From positions 1 to 23,056 of the forward strand of contig JBKJSM010000081.1 of assembly GCA_046594445.1 (NCBI GenBank): DNA of 23,056 bases. Reading direction: 5' to 3'. This DNA is from Gaiellasilicea sp046594445. GTDB taxonomy: Bacteria > Actinomycetota > Thermoleophilia > Gaiellales > Gaiellaceae. The translations under genes and the position numbers were made by a program. Numbering within the stretch: position 1 is the first letter of the stretch; the number at the start of each line of letters is the position of its first letter. Of the stretch, positions 13,694 to 19,648 are shown in pieces. A model generated the notes under the pieces. It worked only from the letters and a program-made list of their open reading frames with translations, was not told where the DNA came from and did no database searches.

Positions 13694-14334
13694 TCAGTCG
13701 AGGAAAGCGGTCACTTGCGAGATGCGTGTTATGCGCGCTCCGGCAAACTGACGCGCGGCGACTTCGTCTCCTTCGCGGTGAATCAGGATGCTCCGCATGC
13801 CAACGCGCTCCGCGCCGCGAATTCGTCGTTGGCGCCGTCTCCGACAAAAATCGCCGTCTCGGGTTCGATTCCGAGCCGTGCGCACGCCAGTCGGTAGATC
13901 CGCGGATCTGGCTTGCGCAGCCCGACTGAGGACGAGAAGACGGCGACGTCGATGACCTGAGCGAGCGGCGTCTGCTCCCAAATCAGCGGTAGGTCTTCGC
14001 TACACACTGTGATCAAGCCCGTCGCAAGACCACGCGCACGGAGGTGCCGCAGAGTCTGGATAGCTCCTGCTCGCGGCCGCGAGACCAGCTTTTGCGTCCA
14101 CTCCAACCGTCGCTTAGTCACTTCGCGGAACTGCGTCTCATCAAGGTCGAGTGTCTGAAGATAGGGCGCGAGTGGCCCGCTCTCGCGTAGGGGCCGACCG
14201 GCACGCCAAACGCTGGCGAACTCGTCGCGTGGCCTATCGAGAAAATGGGCTATTGAGTCGCTGAAGGCTTGCGACGCGGCCTCATCGTAGTCAACCAGAG
14301 TGTCGAAGAGATCGAAGATGACGGCACGCAGCAC
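13694..14334 (-). pseudogene. HAD-family hydrolase, frameshifted near its C-terminus
   Basis: A haloacid-dehalogenase-like phosphatase/hydrolase gene. The first frame (from the GTG at 14334) carries all core motifs: FDLFDTL with nucleophile Asp8 (Phe, not Asp, at +2), LITVCS around 108-112, RKPDP with Lys141 and VGDGANDE at 164-171. It then hits a stop at 13783. The expected ending, GAERVGMRSILI followed by about 20 residues to the stop at 13694, is in the next frame. One missing base near 13810-13820 would restore NDEFAGAERVGM, the normal HAD sequence. So this is a recent frameshift or a sequencing error; the 183-residue truncated product might still fold. TAGGAT lies exactly 6 nt before the GTG. 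It is the first unit of the array. Confidence 0.82.
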
Positions 14335-14340
14335 GCGCCG

Positions 14341-14346
14341 ATCCTA
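14341..14346 (-). promoter_or_regulatory. Leaderless-type -10 box of the HAD gene
   Basis: Read on the minus strand, TAGGAT (TANNNT) is followed by exactly 6 nt and then the GTG start. It lies inside the cassette, before the next site copy. Confidence 0.5.
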
Positions 14347-14367
14347 GTCCGCCGGACAACGACCGTC

Positions 14368-14398
14368 GCCTGGGCCAGTGTTCAGGAATGTCCCCTGA
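14368..14398 (+). repeat. Array site copy 2
   Basis: Full-length copy with T variants in the centre: GCCTGGGCCAGTGT then TCAGGAATGTCCCCTGA. About 140 nt without a convincing gene follow before the next stop codon at 14540. Confidence 0.9.
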
Positions 14399-14539
14399 GC
14401 CCGCTCCCTACTCAAGACGCTGCGAATTATCGTCAGAGACCAGGTTCCGAATGTACCGCCCGTACGCCCAAGCCTTGACACGACCCCACCGCGTATGCCG
14501 TTCGAGCCAAACCATGTTCGGGGCATGGGGGATACCTCG

Positions 14540-14965
14540 CTACCCAGACCTCCGTTCGGACCCACGGCGCTCCCGCCTACCAGTAGAGACGCCGGGTAGG
14601 AGAGCAGCAATCCGCTTTAGCGGCTGCCGCCGCGGCGGGGCAGCGGCACCGGCCGTGACAGCTTCGTTGACGTGCTCGACCGCAGAACTGACCTGCTCAA
14701 CGGTTTCACTGACGTGTTCAACCGTGCGCCGGGTGTGCTCGCCGTCGGTCTTCGCGTCTCGTTGGTCGCTCTGGATCTCGCGTTGGAGCTCGTGCACCTC
14801 TTCGCCGAGCTCCTTGGCCTCGGTAACAAGACCAGCGACTTCGTACTGGATTACGCGGAGATCCCTGGCGTCGCGAACGCTCCGCACCGCGAGATACATG
14901 AGCGGGAGCACCGAAAGCACGCTGAAGGTGCCACTGATGAGAACGAAGGTATCCAGGGCCGTCAT
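14540..14965 (-). CDS. Membrane-anchored coiled-coil protein, unknown
   Basis: A 141-residue protein from the ATG at 14965. One transmembrane helix (about 5-27, FVLISGTFSVLSVLPLMYLAV) is followed by a long charged helix (about 30-105). Three near-perfect heptads, VEHVSET, VEQVSSA and VEHVNEA (82-102), are encoded by a 21-bp tandem repeat. The C-terminus is Pro/Arg-rich and probably disordered. The frame is open further upstream to a TTG at 15079, but that extension has no SD and less protein-like sequence. No family is recognised; a membrane-tethered coiled coil could be structural or a small phage- or stress-related protein. It shares its interval with a small SD-led ORF upstream on the same strand. 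Confidence 0.6.
   Translation of the reverse strand: MTALDTFVLISGTFSVLSVLPLMYLAVRSVRDARDLRVIQYEVAGLVTEAKELGEEVHELQREIQSDQRDAKTDGEHTRRTVEHVSETVEQVSSAVEHVNEAVTAGAAAPPRRQPLKRIAALLPGVSTGRRERRGSERRSG
14680..14743. repeat. 21-bp tandem repeat, about three units
   Basis: Three diverged 21-bp units encode seven-residue heptads of the coiled-coil protein. In the plus strand they share the frame NYTGACSTGYTCRACCG-like cores (for example TGACGTGCTCGACCG, TGACCTGCTCAACGG, TGACGTGTTCAACCG). The periodicity suggests growth of the coiled coil by unit duplication. Confidence 0.7.
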
Positions 14966-15000
14966 CACAAACCCAAGCGAAAGGGCGAGATCTCGAGGAG

Positions 15001-15159
15001 TTAGCCTAGGGCTCCGATCGTACCGGAGGCCCCCGATGACCGGGAGGTTGGTCGGGCTGACTCCTCTCCTGACGGCCAAAGAGGATGTCCCGTTCGTCCG
15101 GGCAGCACAGCCCCCTCAGCGATAACGGCCTGCCCGAGCGATACGGTTGTCTCCTTCAC
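15001..15159 (-). CDS. Small ORF with a strong ribosome-binding site, 52 residues
   Basis: A 52-residue ORF starting at the GTG at 15159. A near-perfect Shine-Dalgarno AAGGAGG (minus strand, about 15168-15174) lies 7 nt upstream. The product begins MKETTVSLGQAVIAEGAVLPG and ends in a Ser/Gly-rich tail; no family is recognised. The gene below (start 14965) begins about 35 nt after its stop, so the two may form a tiny operon inside one cassette, the only two-gene interval in the array. It is also possible that a sequence error separates one longer gene here. The good SD is unlike most other genes in the array, which look leaderless. Confidence 0.42.
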   Translation of the reverse strand: MKETTVSLGQAVIAEGAVLPGRTGHPLWPSGEESARPTSRSSGASGTIGALG

Positions 15160-15288
15160 GGCGGTTCCTCCTTCGATCTTTGGCGGATCGCCTCGAACGC
15201 TTCCAACAGAAGCGGACGAGGCCGGAGGGACCGCCGTCAAGTTCTACGAGCTACGTGACAACCTCCACTCAGTAGAGCCAGAACGGTC

Positions 15289-15319
15289 GCGTGGGCCAGC
15301 GTCCGGGAATGTCCCTTGA
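15289..15319 (+). repeat. Array site copy 3
   Basis: Full-length copy with GCG for GCC at the start and CCCTTGA for CCCCTGA at the end. The next gene's stop codon (15332) lies 12 nt beyond it. Confidence 0.92.
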
Positions 15320-15331
15320 ACACGGAAGCTG

Positions 15332-15583
15332 CTAGACCGCTACGACGCTCCAAACCGTCCAGACGGCGACGGCGGCGACAAGGAGTGCGAGACGGCGCGT
15401 CCAGCCGCCACCCGCCAAGAACGCTGCGACGACCGCGCCGAAGAGGCCAATGGCCGCGAGTCCGGCCGTGGGAAAGCGGTATCCGCCGACCATCGCCGAT
15501 GCGACTGCAACCGACGTCGGGGCGACGGAAGCCACGAGAGCGGCTTTGCTTGCCACGGTGCGTCGCTTGGTTGGCCGAGCCAC
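15332..15583 (-). CDS. Small two-helix membrane protein, unknown
   Basis: An 83-residue protein with a basic N-terminus (MARPTKRRTVASK) and two to three hydrophobic stretches: about 14-34, 38-57 (GLAAIGLFGAVVAAFLAGG) and 63-83 (RLALLVAAVAVWTVWSVVAV). The positive N-terminal residues suggest a cytoplasmic N-terminus. No family is recognised. It is the sole gene of a roughly 340-bp unit. The GTG start is preceded by CATAAT with 7 nt spacing, a leaderless-type promoter. Codons and hydrophobicity support a real protein, although such small membrane ORFs can be spurious in GC-rich DNA. Confidence 0.6.
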   Translation of the reverse strand: MARPTKRRTVASKAALVASVAPTSVAVASAMVGGYRFPTAGLAAIGLFGAVVAAFLAGGGWTRRLALLVAAVAVWTVWSVVAV

Positions 15584-15590
15584 GGCGGCG

Positions 15591-15596
15591 ATTATG
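15591..15596 (-). promoter_or_regulatory. -10 box of the small membrane protein gene
   Basis: On the minus strand CATAAT is followed by 7 nt and the GTG start at 15583. It is close to the TATAAT consensus and unusually AT-rich for this GC-rich region. Confidence 0.5.
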
Positions 15597-15626
15597 AGTG
15601 GTGCATCGCAGGGGACTGCGATCCAC

Positions 15627-15657
15627 GCCTGGGCCAGCGTTCGGGAATGTCCCCTGA
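15627..15657 (+). repeat. Array site copy 4
   Basis: Full-length copy matching the consensus, with T at the first variable centre position (GCGTTCGGG). Confidence 0.93.
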
Positions 15658-15736
15658 TCGAGAGCTACTTCGCGAGTCGCGTCAGCTGGGGCGGCAGCTC
15701 GTCCGACGGCGCGAGTTCAGCAACGACCGAACTCGC

Positions 15737-15967
15737 TTACGCAGGGCGGGGGCGAAAGTCACCATGCCCTTCGTAAGGATCGACTACTCCGAGTCGGTCG
15801 AGCACCTGGAGAGCGAAGTCGGCGAAGTGCACGGTCGAGTCGGACACGTCGGCGTCATCGATCGCCAGCCGCTGCTCGGCCTCCGCGATCGCGTCGGGAG
15901 TCCAACCCTCGACGTTCCACTCTCGGTAGACCTCGGCTATCGCCTCGTAGGCACGGGATCTCTCCAC
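15737..15967 (-). CDS. Small soluble protein, 76 residues, unknown
   Basis: A 76-residue acidic protein from the GTG at 15967. It reads as two helical segments (SRAYEAIAEVYREWNVEGW and HFADFALQVLDRLGVVDPY) around an Asp-rich linker, ending in RPRPA. No family is recognised. The frame stays open upstream through site copy 5, but that part is encoded by the repeat itself and so is not a likely N-terminus. CAATCT lies 6 nt before the GTG, a partial fit to the leaderless promoter. About 80 nt without a gene separate its stop from site copy 4. Confidence 0.6.
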   Translation of the reverse strand: MERSRAYEAIAEVYREWNVEGWTPDAIAEAEQRLAIDDADVSDSTVHFADFALQVLDRLGVVDPYEGHGDFRPRPA

Positions 15968-15973
15968 ACCCGA

Positions 15974-15979
15974 AGATTG
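15974..15979 (-). promoter_or_regulatory. Possible -10 box of the 76-residue protein gene
   Basis: CAATCT (minus strand) keeps the conserved A at position 2 and T at position 6 and lies 6 nt before the GTG at 15967. It is weaker than the other examples. Confidence 0.3.
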
Positions 15980-15987
15980 CCACGCTC

Positions 15988-16018
15988 GCGTGGGCCAGCG
16001 TCCGGGAATGTTCCCTGA
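15988..16018 (+). repeat. Array site copy 5
   Basis: Full-length copy with GCG at the start and TTCCCTGA at the end. Only 5 nt separate it from the stop codon of the VOC gene. Confidence 0.92.
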
Positions 16019-16023
16019 GGCGA

Positions 16024-16437
16024 CTACTCGTCGGTCGGGGTGATGCGCTGGGCGAGAACCCACACTTGACCTTCGGGATCCGTGGCGGTGAACCGCCGAT
16101 CTCCTGCCGGAGAGAGTTCGAGGTCAGTGACCTCGGCGCCAGCCTGGTTCGCCCGCGCGTGGAGTGACTCGACATCTTCGACGTAGATGTGAACCATCGA
16201 GGGCGGAAAGACGTCGAGTGTGCGTGGACTGGAGAAACTTTCCCCAGCCTGGCCAACCATGACCAGTCCGTCTCCCCCTAGAAGAAGTTCATTGTGTGAT
16301 CGCCCGGCGGCGCCTGTCTGTGAAAGGCGAAGCTCGAACCCGAAGGTCCGCTGGAGGTAATCAATCGCTGCTGCTGCGTCTTCATACAACAGGTACGGCG
16401 ACACGCGCGGATAGCCAGGCGGTGGGTTCCACATCAC
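16024..16437 (-). CDS. VOC-family protein (glyoxalase/bleomycin-resistance fold)
   Basis: A 137-residue single-domain protein of the vicinal oxygen chelate superfamily. It starts with PGYPRVSPYLLYEDAAAAIDYLQRTFGFELR, the usual first beta-alpha-beta module with F/Y-LQ-TFGFE. The second module has MVHIYVEDVESLHARANQAGAEV and closes with the characteristic TATDPEGQVWVLAQR. This is closest in style to PhnB/YdeM-like VOC proteins, whose substrates vary and are often unknown. Metal-binding residues cannot be assigned with certainty. The start is the GTG at 16437 (an ATG follows directly) because GATACT lies 6 nt upstream. VOC proteins are frequent cargo of mobile gene cassettes. Confidence 0.85.
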   Translation of the reverse strand: MMWNPPPGYPRVSPYLLYEDAAAAIDYLQRTFGFELRLSQTGAAGRSHNELLLGGDGLVMVGQAGESFSSPRTLDVFPPSMVHIYVEDVESLHARANQAGAEVTDLELSPAGDRRFTATDPEGQVWVLAQRITPTDE

Positions 16438-16443
16438 GGCGGA

Positions 16444-16449
16444 AGTATC
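16444..16449 (-). promoter_or_regulatory. -10 box of the VOC gene
   Basis: GATACT on the minus strand lies exactly 6 nt before the GTG at 16437, fitting the leaderless geometry (A at position 2, T at position 6). Confidence 0.42.
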
Positions 16450-16477
16450 GCCGAAGGAAACGAGGGCGAGGGTGTTC

Positions 16478-16508
16478 GCCTGGGCCAGCGTCCGGGAATG
16501 TCACCCGA
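16478..16508 (+). repeat. Array site copy 6
   Basis: Full-length copy; the 3' end reads TCACCCGA instead of TCCCCTGA. Confidence 0.92.
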
Positions 16509-16551
16509 GACGGGCGGGAGCTGCTTGGAGGGTTGGCGAACCCGCGAGCGG

Positions 16552-17256
16552 TCAGCGGCAGTCCGAGAGGGCGGAGATGCCGTTCTTTTCGGTGCGTGGC
16601 GCGAGGCACGCGACCACGTTCCCGCTCGCGTCGAGCCCGGCGACCCAACTAGGAAAGACGCTGGTAACGTTCTCCGGGTCTATGTGGAGGTTTGCGGGCA
16701 GCTGTGCCGCGTAGAACCGGACGTGCTGGAGCGGTTCCGGACCCGCGACGGTGGGCACGCGCAGGACACTCCCGTCGCGAACGCGGATCTCGACTGCAGA
16801 TGCTGGCTCGATGACCGCACCCCAGATGTTGGCCCGCAGCCCCTCGGTGGCGTCGCCACCGCCGACGGTCATCGAGATGTCGGGCGATGTTTTGGACTCC
16901 GGCGTGCGCGCGATTCCGACGAACGGACCGCAGGCCATCGCCCCGCCTTCTCCCCTGGCGGCCGAGTCCTTTGGAGTCATCGAGATGCAAAGACCGTGCG
17001 TGGCAGACGGGTAGGCGACCAGCTGCCACGGACGCCCGTTCCACTCCCCTTCCATCACGACTTGGGGCGCTGTCGTCGGTACGGGAGCGGCCCCAGTCTT
17101 CAGGAACCACCAGTCGTTAGCGGCTCCGACCGCGGCGAGCGGCACCAACACAGCCGCGAACACAGCGAATGACAACAAGAGGAGTCGGCGGGGTGCGAAA
17201 CGACGGGCCCGGCGTCCCCCGGCGGCGCGTTCCGTGACCTCGATCTCAGTCGTCAT
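16552..17256 (-). CDS. Membrane-anchored extracytoplasmic protein, unknown
   Basis: A 234-residue protein from the ATG at 17256. A basic cytoplasmic tail (RRARRFAPRR, 15-24) leads into one transmembrane helix (about 25-46), then an outside domain of about 185 residues. That domain begins MEGEWNGRPWQLVAYPSATHGLCISM and includes a Cys-x(n)-Cys pair (GLCISM and MACGPF) that could form a disulfide, and ends LDASGNVVACLAP. Beta-rich character is likely. I do not recognise a named family. The inside-positive N-terminus favours an N-in anchor rather than a cleaved signal. TATTCT lies 11 nt before the ATG. It is the largest single-gene unit in the left half of the array. Confidence 0.72.
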   Translation of the reverse strand: MTTEIEVTERAAGGRRARRFAPRRLLLLSFAVFAAVLVPLAAVGAANDWWFLKTGAAPVPTTAPQVVMEGEWNGRPWQLVAYPSATHGLCISMTPKDSAARGEGGAMACGPFVGIARTPESKTSPDISMTVGGGDATEGLRANIWGAVIEPASAVEIRVRDGSVLRVPTVAGPEPLQHVRFYAAQLPANLHIDPENVTSVFPSWVAGLDASGNVVACLAPRTEKNGISALSDCR

Positions 17257-17267
17257 TGGATGCTCGG

Positions 17268-17273
17268 AGAATA
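17268..17273 (-). promoter_or_regulatory. -10 box of the anchored exported protein gene
   Basis: TATTCT (minus strand) matches TANNNT and lies 11 nt upstream of the ATG at 17256, which would give a leader of only a few bases. Confidence 0.4.
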
Positions 17274-17283
17274 CTGCGAGCTG

Positions 17284-17314
17284 GCGTGGGCCAGTGTGTG
17301 GGAATGTCCCCCGA
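17284..17314 (+). repeat. Array site copy 7
   Basis: Full-length but diverged copy: GCGTGGGCCAGTGT then GTGGGAATGTCCCCCGA. Confidence 0.9.
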
Positions 17315-17379
17315 GCCGTCGCGTCACGCCAGGAGCGGAAAGGGATACCGCCCAGATACACGCGCGGGGTCTGGGAGGC

Positions 17380-17721
17380 CTACTCGGAACTGCTTTTAGC
17401 CTGGAGTTCGACGGCGATCTTCCCTGCTTCGCCGTGCTTCTCGATGACCATGTGGTCCGGGACCGTCTCGACGACGTGCTCGATCTCTCGGATAACGTGG
17501 TTCTTCTTCACGACGAACCTCGTCGGTTCGGCACGGATGTGCTCGTACTCGGCGAGGTTGAGCACGACGCGCTCCATGCAGGCGGTGTCCGAGCACTCGC
17601 AGAAGAACTCGTAGTGGTGGATGGAAGTCCCGTGGGACTCGGCGCTGTCGCTGATCCGCTCGTTGACCTCGCGGAACAAGTTTTCGTTCTGGGCGAGGCG
17701 TGCTTTTTGGAGATCGTCCAT
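17380..17721 (-). CDS. Conserved-looking protein with a Cys-x-Cys-x4-Cys motif, unknown
   Basis: A 113-residue soluble protein from the ATG at 17721. It opens with a helix LAQNENLFREVNERI, then YEFFCECSDTACMERV, which places Cys41, Cys43 and Cys48 in a tight cluster that could bind metal. LAEYEHIRAEPTRFVV and VIEKHGEAGKIA follow. I recall similar unnamed actinobacterial proteins with a FxCECxxxxC segment and an EK-GEA ending, but cannot give a verified family or function. The ATG is preceded by TTAACT at 6 nt, a weak leaderless promoter. The interval has about 65 nt before its stop and about 105 nt after its start with no other gene. Confidence 0.75.
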   Translation of the reverse strand: MDDLQKARLAQNENLFREVNERISDSAESHGTSIHHYEFFCECSDTACMERVVLNLAEYEHIRAEPTRFVVKKNHVIREIEHVVETVPDHMVIEKHGEAGKIAVELQAKSSSE

Positions 17722-17827
17722 TTGCGGAGTTAACTACCCGCGACCAGCGGAATCATGCTCGCCGGAGGTTGGAACTGAGCAGCTGGGCGACTTCCTCGCC
17801 GAGACGCCCTTGACGTAGACGGCGCCA

Positions 17828-17858
17828 GCCTGGGCCAGAGTTCGGGAATGTCACCTGG
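17828..17858 (+). repeat. Array site copy 8 (overlaps a stop codon)
   Basis: Full-length copy ending TCACCTGG. Its last 8 bases include the stop codon (17851-17853, minus strand) and final codons of the P-loop kinase gene. Confidence 0.9.
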
Positions 17859-18387
17859 TGAGCCGCTTTGCCGCATGACGGGCGAGCCAGTCGTCGGCTT
17901 GGCGCGGTGAGGTCAGACGCACTACTCGCGCTGCGGGTGGGTCTGCCTCCCAGGCGCGAATCCGGCGGCGCTTGCGGCTGAATGACTTGAAGTGCCAGAG
18001 GATGATCGAGTCCCGCGAGAACATGTGTCGGAACGACTCGTGGTTGCCGTTGCAGAGCGGACGACCATCAACCGCTCGCGCGATCGTGCGACGGATCAGC
18101 CTGAAGAGCGACAGCCAGCGGGGGAAGTCGAGGGCGACGATTAGCTCGACCCGCGCGAGTGGGATATCGAGCCACTTGCCGTACGCCGTGTCGAGTATCC
18201 ATTGGTCACCCGCGCAGATCGCCTCGATCCGTCGTCGCTGCTCGTCATCAGGAACCGCTACCCAGTCCGGTTCCCACGTCAAATCGTCCACGGAGTGCCA
18301 CGGGATGCCGGTGGCGGCGGAGATGCGTTTTGCGAAGGCGGTCTTGCCTGACCCCGTGACTCCGTAGGTAAGAATCCGCTTGGGCAC
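17851..18387 (-). CDS. P-loop kinase, adenylate-kinase/topology-modulation-like
   Basis: A 178-residue cytoplasmic NTP-binding protein. Walker A is GVTGSGKT (9-16, Lys15), directly followed by FAKRISAATGIPWHSVDDLTWEPDW, the DD-L-W-PDW pattern of the adenylate kinase-like group often annotated as topology modulation (FlaR-like) proteins. Further on, WILDTAYGKWLDIPLARVELIVALDFPR and LIRRTIAR fit the same group, with Arg-rich lid-like residues (FSRKRRRIRAW). The substrate is unknown; a nucleoside or small-molecule kinase role is plausible. The GTG start has TACTCT 6 nt upstream. The last codons and stop are formed by site copy 8, so the coding end was shaped by the site. Confidence 0.85.
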   Translation of the reverse strand: MPKRILTYGVTGSGKTAFAKRISAATGIPWHSVDDLTWEPDWVAVPDDEQRRRIEAICAGDQWILDTAYGKWLDIPLARVELIVALDFPRWLSLFRLIRRTIARAVDGRPLCNGNHESFRHMFSRDSIILWHFKSFSRKRRRIRAWEADPPAARVVRLTSPRQADDWLARHAAKRLTR

Positions 18388-18393
18388 GGCGCG

Positions 18394-18399
18394 AGAGTA
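18394..18399 (-). promoter_or_regulatory. Leaderless-type -10 box of the P-loop kinase gene
   Basis: TACTCT (TANNNT) on the minus strand, exactly 6 nt before the GTG at 18387. Confidence 0.5.
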
Positions 18400-18416
18400 G
18401 CTCGCTTTGGTTGCTC

Positions 18417-18447
18417 GCCTGGGCCAGCGTCCGGGAATGTCCCCTGA
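18417..18447 (+). repeat. Array site copy 9
   Basis: Perfect match to the consensus. The start codon of the next, plus-strand gene lies 20 nt beyond it. Confidence 0.95.
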
Positions 18448-18455
18448 GCGCGGCG

Positions 18456-18461
18456 TAGGCT
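18456..18461 (+). promoter_or_regulatory. Leaderless-type -10 box of the 206-residue membrane protein gene
   Basis: TAGGCT (TANNNT) ends exactly 6 nt before the ATG at 18468. Any -35 region would fall inside site copy 9. Confidence 0.5.
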
Positions 18462-18467
18462 TTCGGC

Positions 18468-19088
18468 ATGGGTGTTGTTCCCCGCGGGGCGTCTGAGTTC
18501 GTCAAGTGGCTCGTTCCCCGTCACCCGGGCCTTGCTCCACTGTTCGAGGACCATCTCCGCGACTTCGATGGCGAGATTCTCGCCCACGTGTTCTTCACCG
18601 ATGTGACCCTCTATGCAGCTGACCTTGCTCGCGCCCCGTCGAACCGAGAAGCCGCTGATGAGCTGAAGCGACTCCTGACCGACCTGGACGCGGCGATCGA
18701 CCTTGATGCTGATGGTGACCCCTATGACGACACCGCCGATAACGCTGTCTGGCTGTCGTTTGTCGACGCCGCGAGGGGTGAGCTTGGCAGCGAGTCCCTG
18801 CGAATCGCGATCCGGTCGTTTCCGCACCTCGCGCACGCCCTTAGCCAGCTCGAACGCGCGAACTATTGGGGAATCCGCGACGTTTGCTTCTGGACGGCGT
18901 TGGCTGCGGGCGCAGTGCTCGTCGTCGGCGCGTTCGTCGCGCTGCCGTCCCTACTCTGGGAGGGCGCAATCGCCCTGCTCCTTCTATCGACTCTCGCAGT
19001 CGCCCTGACCGCATTCCTGCACGCAAGGCGGGTGGGCTCGTCGGTCGGGCAGAGCATCGGCTATGTCGGACGAGATGTGGTTCGATAG
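18468..19088 (+). CDS. Two-helix membrane protein with soluble N-terminal domain, unknown
   Basis: A 206-residue protein. The N-terminal 135 residues are soluble and acidic; FVKWLVPRHPGLAPLFEDHL and LAHVFFTDVTLYAADL resemble short unnamed bacterial domains of the 'DUF7674-like' kind, though I cannot verify that. The segment DLDADGDPYDDTADNAVWLSFVDAARG is Asp-rich. Two closely spaced transmembrane helices follow (about 139-160 and 165-185), ending in a basic tail (HARRVG). It is the first plus-strand gene in the array and starts 20 nt after its left site, against 20 and 21 nt for two of the other three plus-strand genes. Confidence 0.75.
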   Translation: MGVVPRGASEFVKWLVPRHPGLAPLFEDHLRDFDGEILAHVFFTDVTLYAADLARAPSNREAADELKRLLTDLDAAIDLDADGDPYDDTADNAVWLSFVDAARGELGSESLRIAIRSFPHLAHALSQLERANYWGIRDVCFWTALAAGAVLVVGAFVALPSLLWEGAIALLLLSTLAVALTAFLHARRVGSSVGQSIGYVGRDVVR

Positions 19089-19133
19089 CTCTTCAAGCTC
19101 GCACCGTAGACGCGCCAGCGGATTCCTCGTCTG

Positions 19134-19164
19134 GCTTGGGCCAGCGTCCGGGAATGTCCCCTGA
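19134..19164 (+). repeat. Array site copy 10
   Basis: Consensus copy except GCT for GCC at the start. The next start codon lies 20 nt beyond its end. Confidence 0.94.
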
Positions 19165-19172
19165 AGGGCGGC

Positions 19173-19178
19173 TACCCT
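19173..19178 (+). promoter_or_regulatory. Leaderless-type -10 box of the 121-residue protein gene
   Basis: TACCCT (TANNNT) ends exactly 6 nt before the GTG at 19185. Confidence 0.5.
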
Positions 19179-19184
19179 TTCGTC

Positions 19185-19550
19185 GTGTCCAGCCAGATCC
19201 GTTACGGCATCCTCGATGACGCGAGCGACGATTCGTCGCTATGGGAACTGGCGCTTCGGCACACGACTCACAGCGGTCGCCGGACGATCGAAAACCATCC
19301 CGAGAGGACCATCGAGGAACTCAGGCCCGAACTCATCGAGCTGCTGAGGCAAGGCTTGGTCGAGCTTTACGAGGAGACCGGGTCTTCAGCGTCGGCCCTC
19401 GACCCTAGGACGGCCCTCTCGGTGGTCGCCGACGACGCCAACTGGACTACGCCCGCCGAGTCGGGTCGGGATGCGTTCTACACGGTCGTCCTGACGGAGT
19501 CAGGCGACGAAGAGCTCCAACGCGAAGCTGCTGCAGAGCACGCTGGCTAG
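19185..19550 (+). CDS. Small soluble protein, 121 residues, unknown
   Basis: An acidic 121-residue protein from the GTG at 19185. It begins SSQIRYGILDDASDDSSLWELAL, then has a helical part TIEELRPELIELLRQGLVELYEETG and a second part ALSVVADDANWTTPAESGRDAFYTVVLTESGDEEL. The first helix-turn pattern, with LLRQGLVELYE, recalls winged-helix-like small proteins in which a dose or rate-controlling domain follows, but no DNA-binding motif is clear. No family is recognised. The gene ends 10 nt before the next site, so this unit carries almost no spare DNA. Confidence 0.72.
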   Translation: MSSQIRYGILDDASDDSSLWELALRHTTHSGRRTIENHPERTIEELRPELIELLRQGLVELYEETGSSASALDPRTALSVVADDANWTTPAESGRDAFYTVVLTESGDEELQREAAAEHAG

Positions 19551-19560
19551 TGCGACCGCG

Positions 19561-19591
19561 GCCTGGGCCAGTGTTCACGAATGTCCCCTGA
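19561..19591 (+). repeat. Array site copy 11
   Basis: Full-length copy with GTGTTCACGAATG in the centre, one of the more diverged cores. Confidence 0.92.
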
Positions 19592-19648
19592 ACGATGTCG
19601 GCCTGAGGCGAAGACTTGGGGCTGATCAACGGACCCGAACGAGTGGGG

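Noticed and set aside
14398..14540. Possible gene in the 142-nt gap after site copy 2
   Set aside because: The minus-strand frame here (14344-14610) overlaps the coiled-coil gene end and runs into the site; it has no SD, no -10 box and no protein-like pattern.
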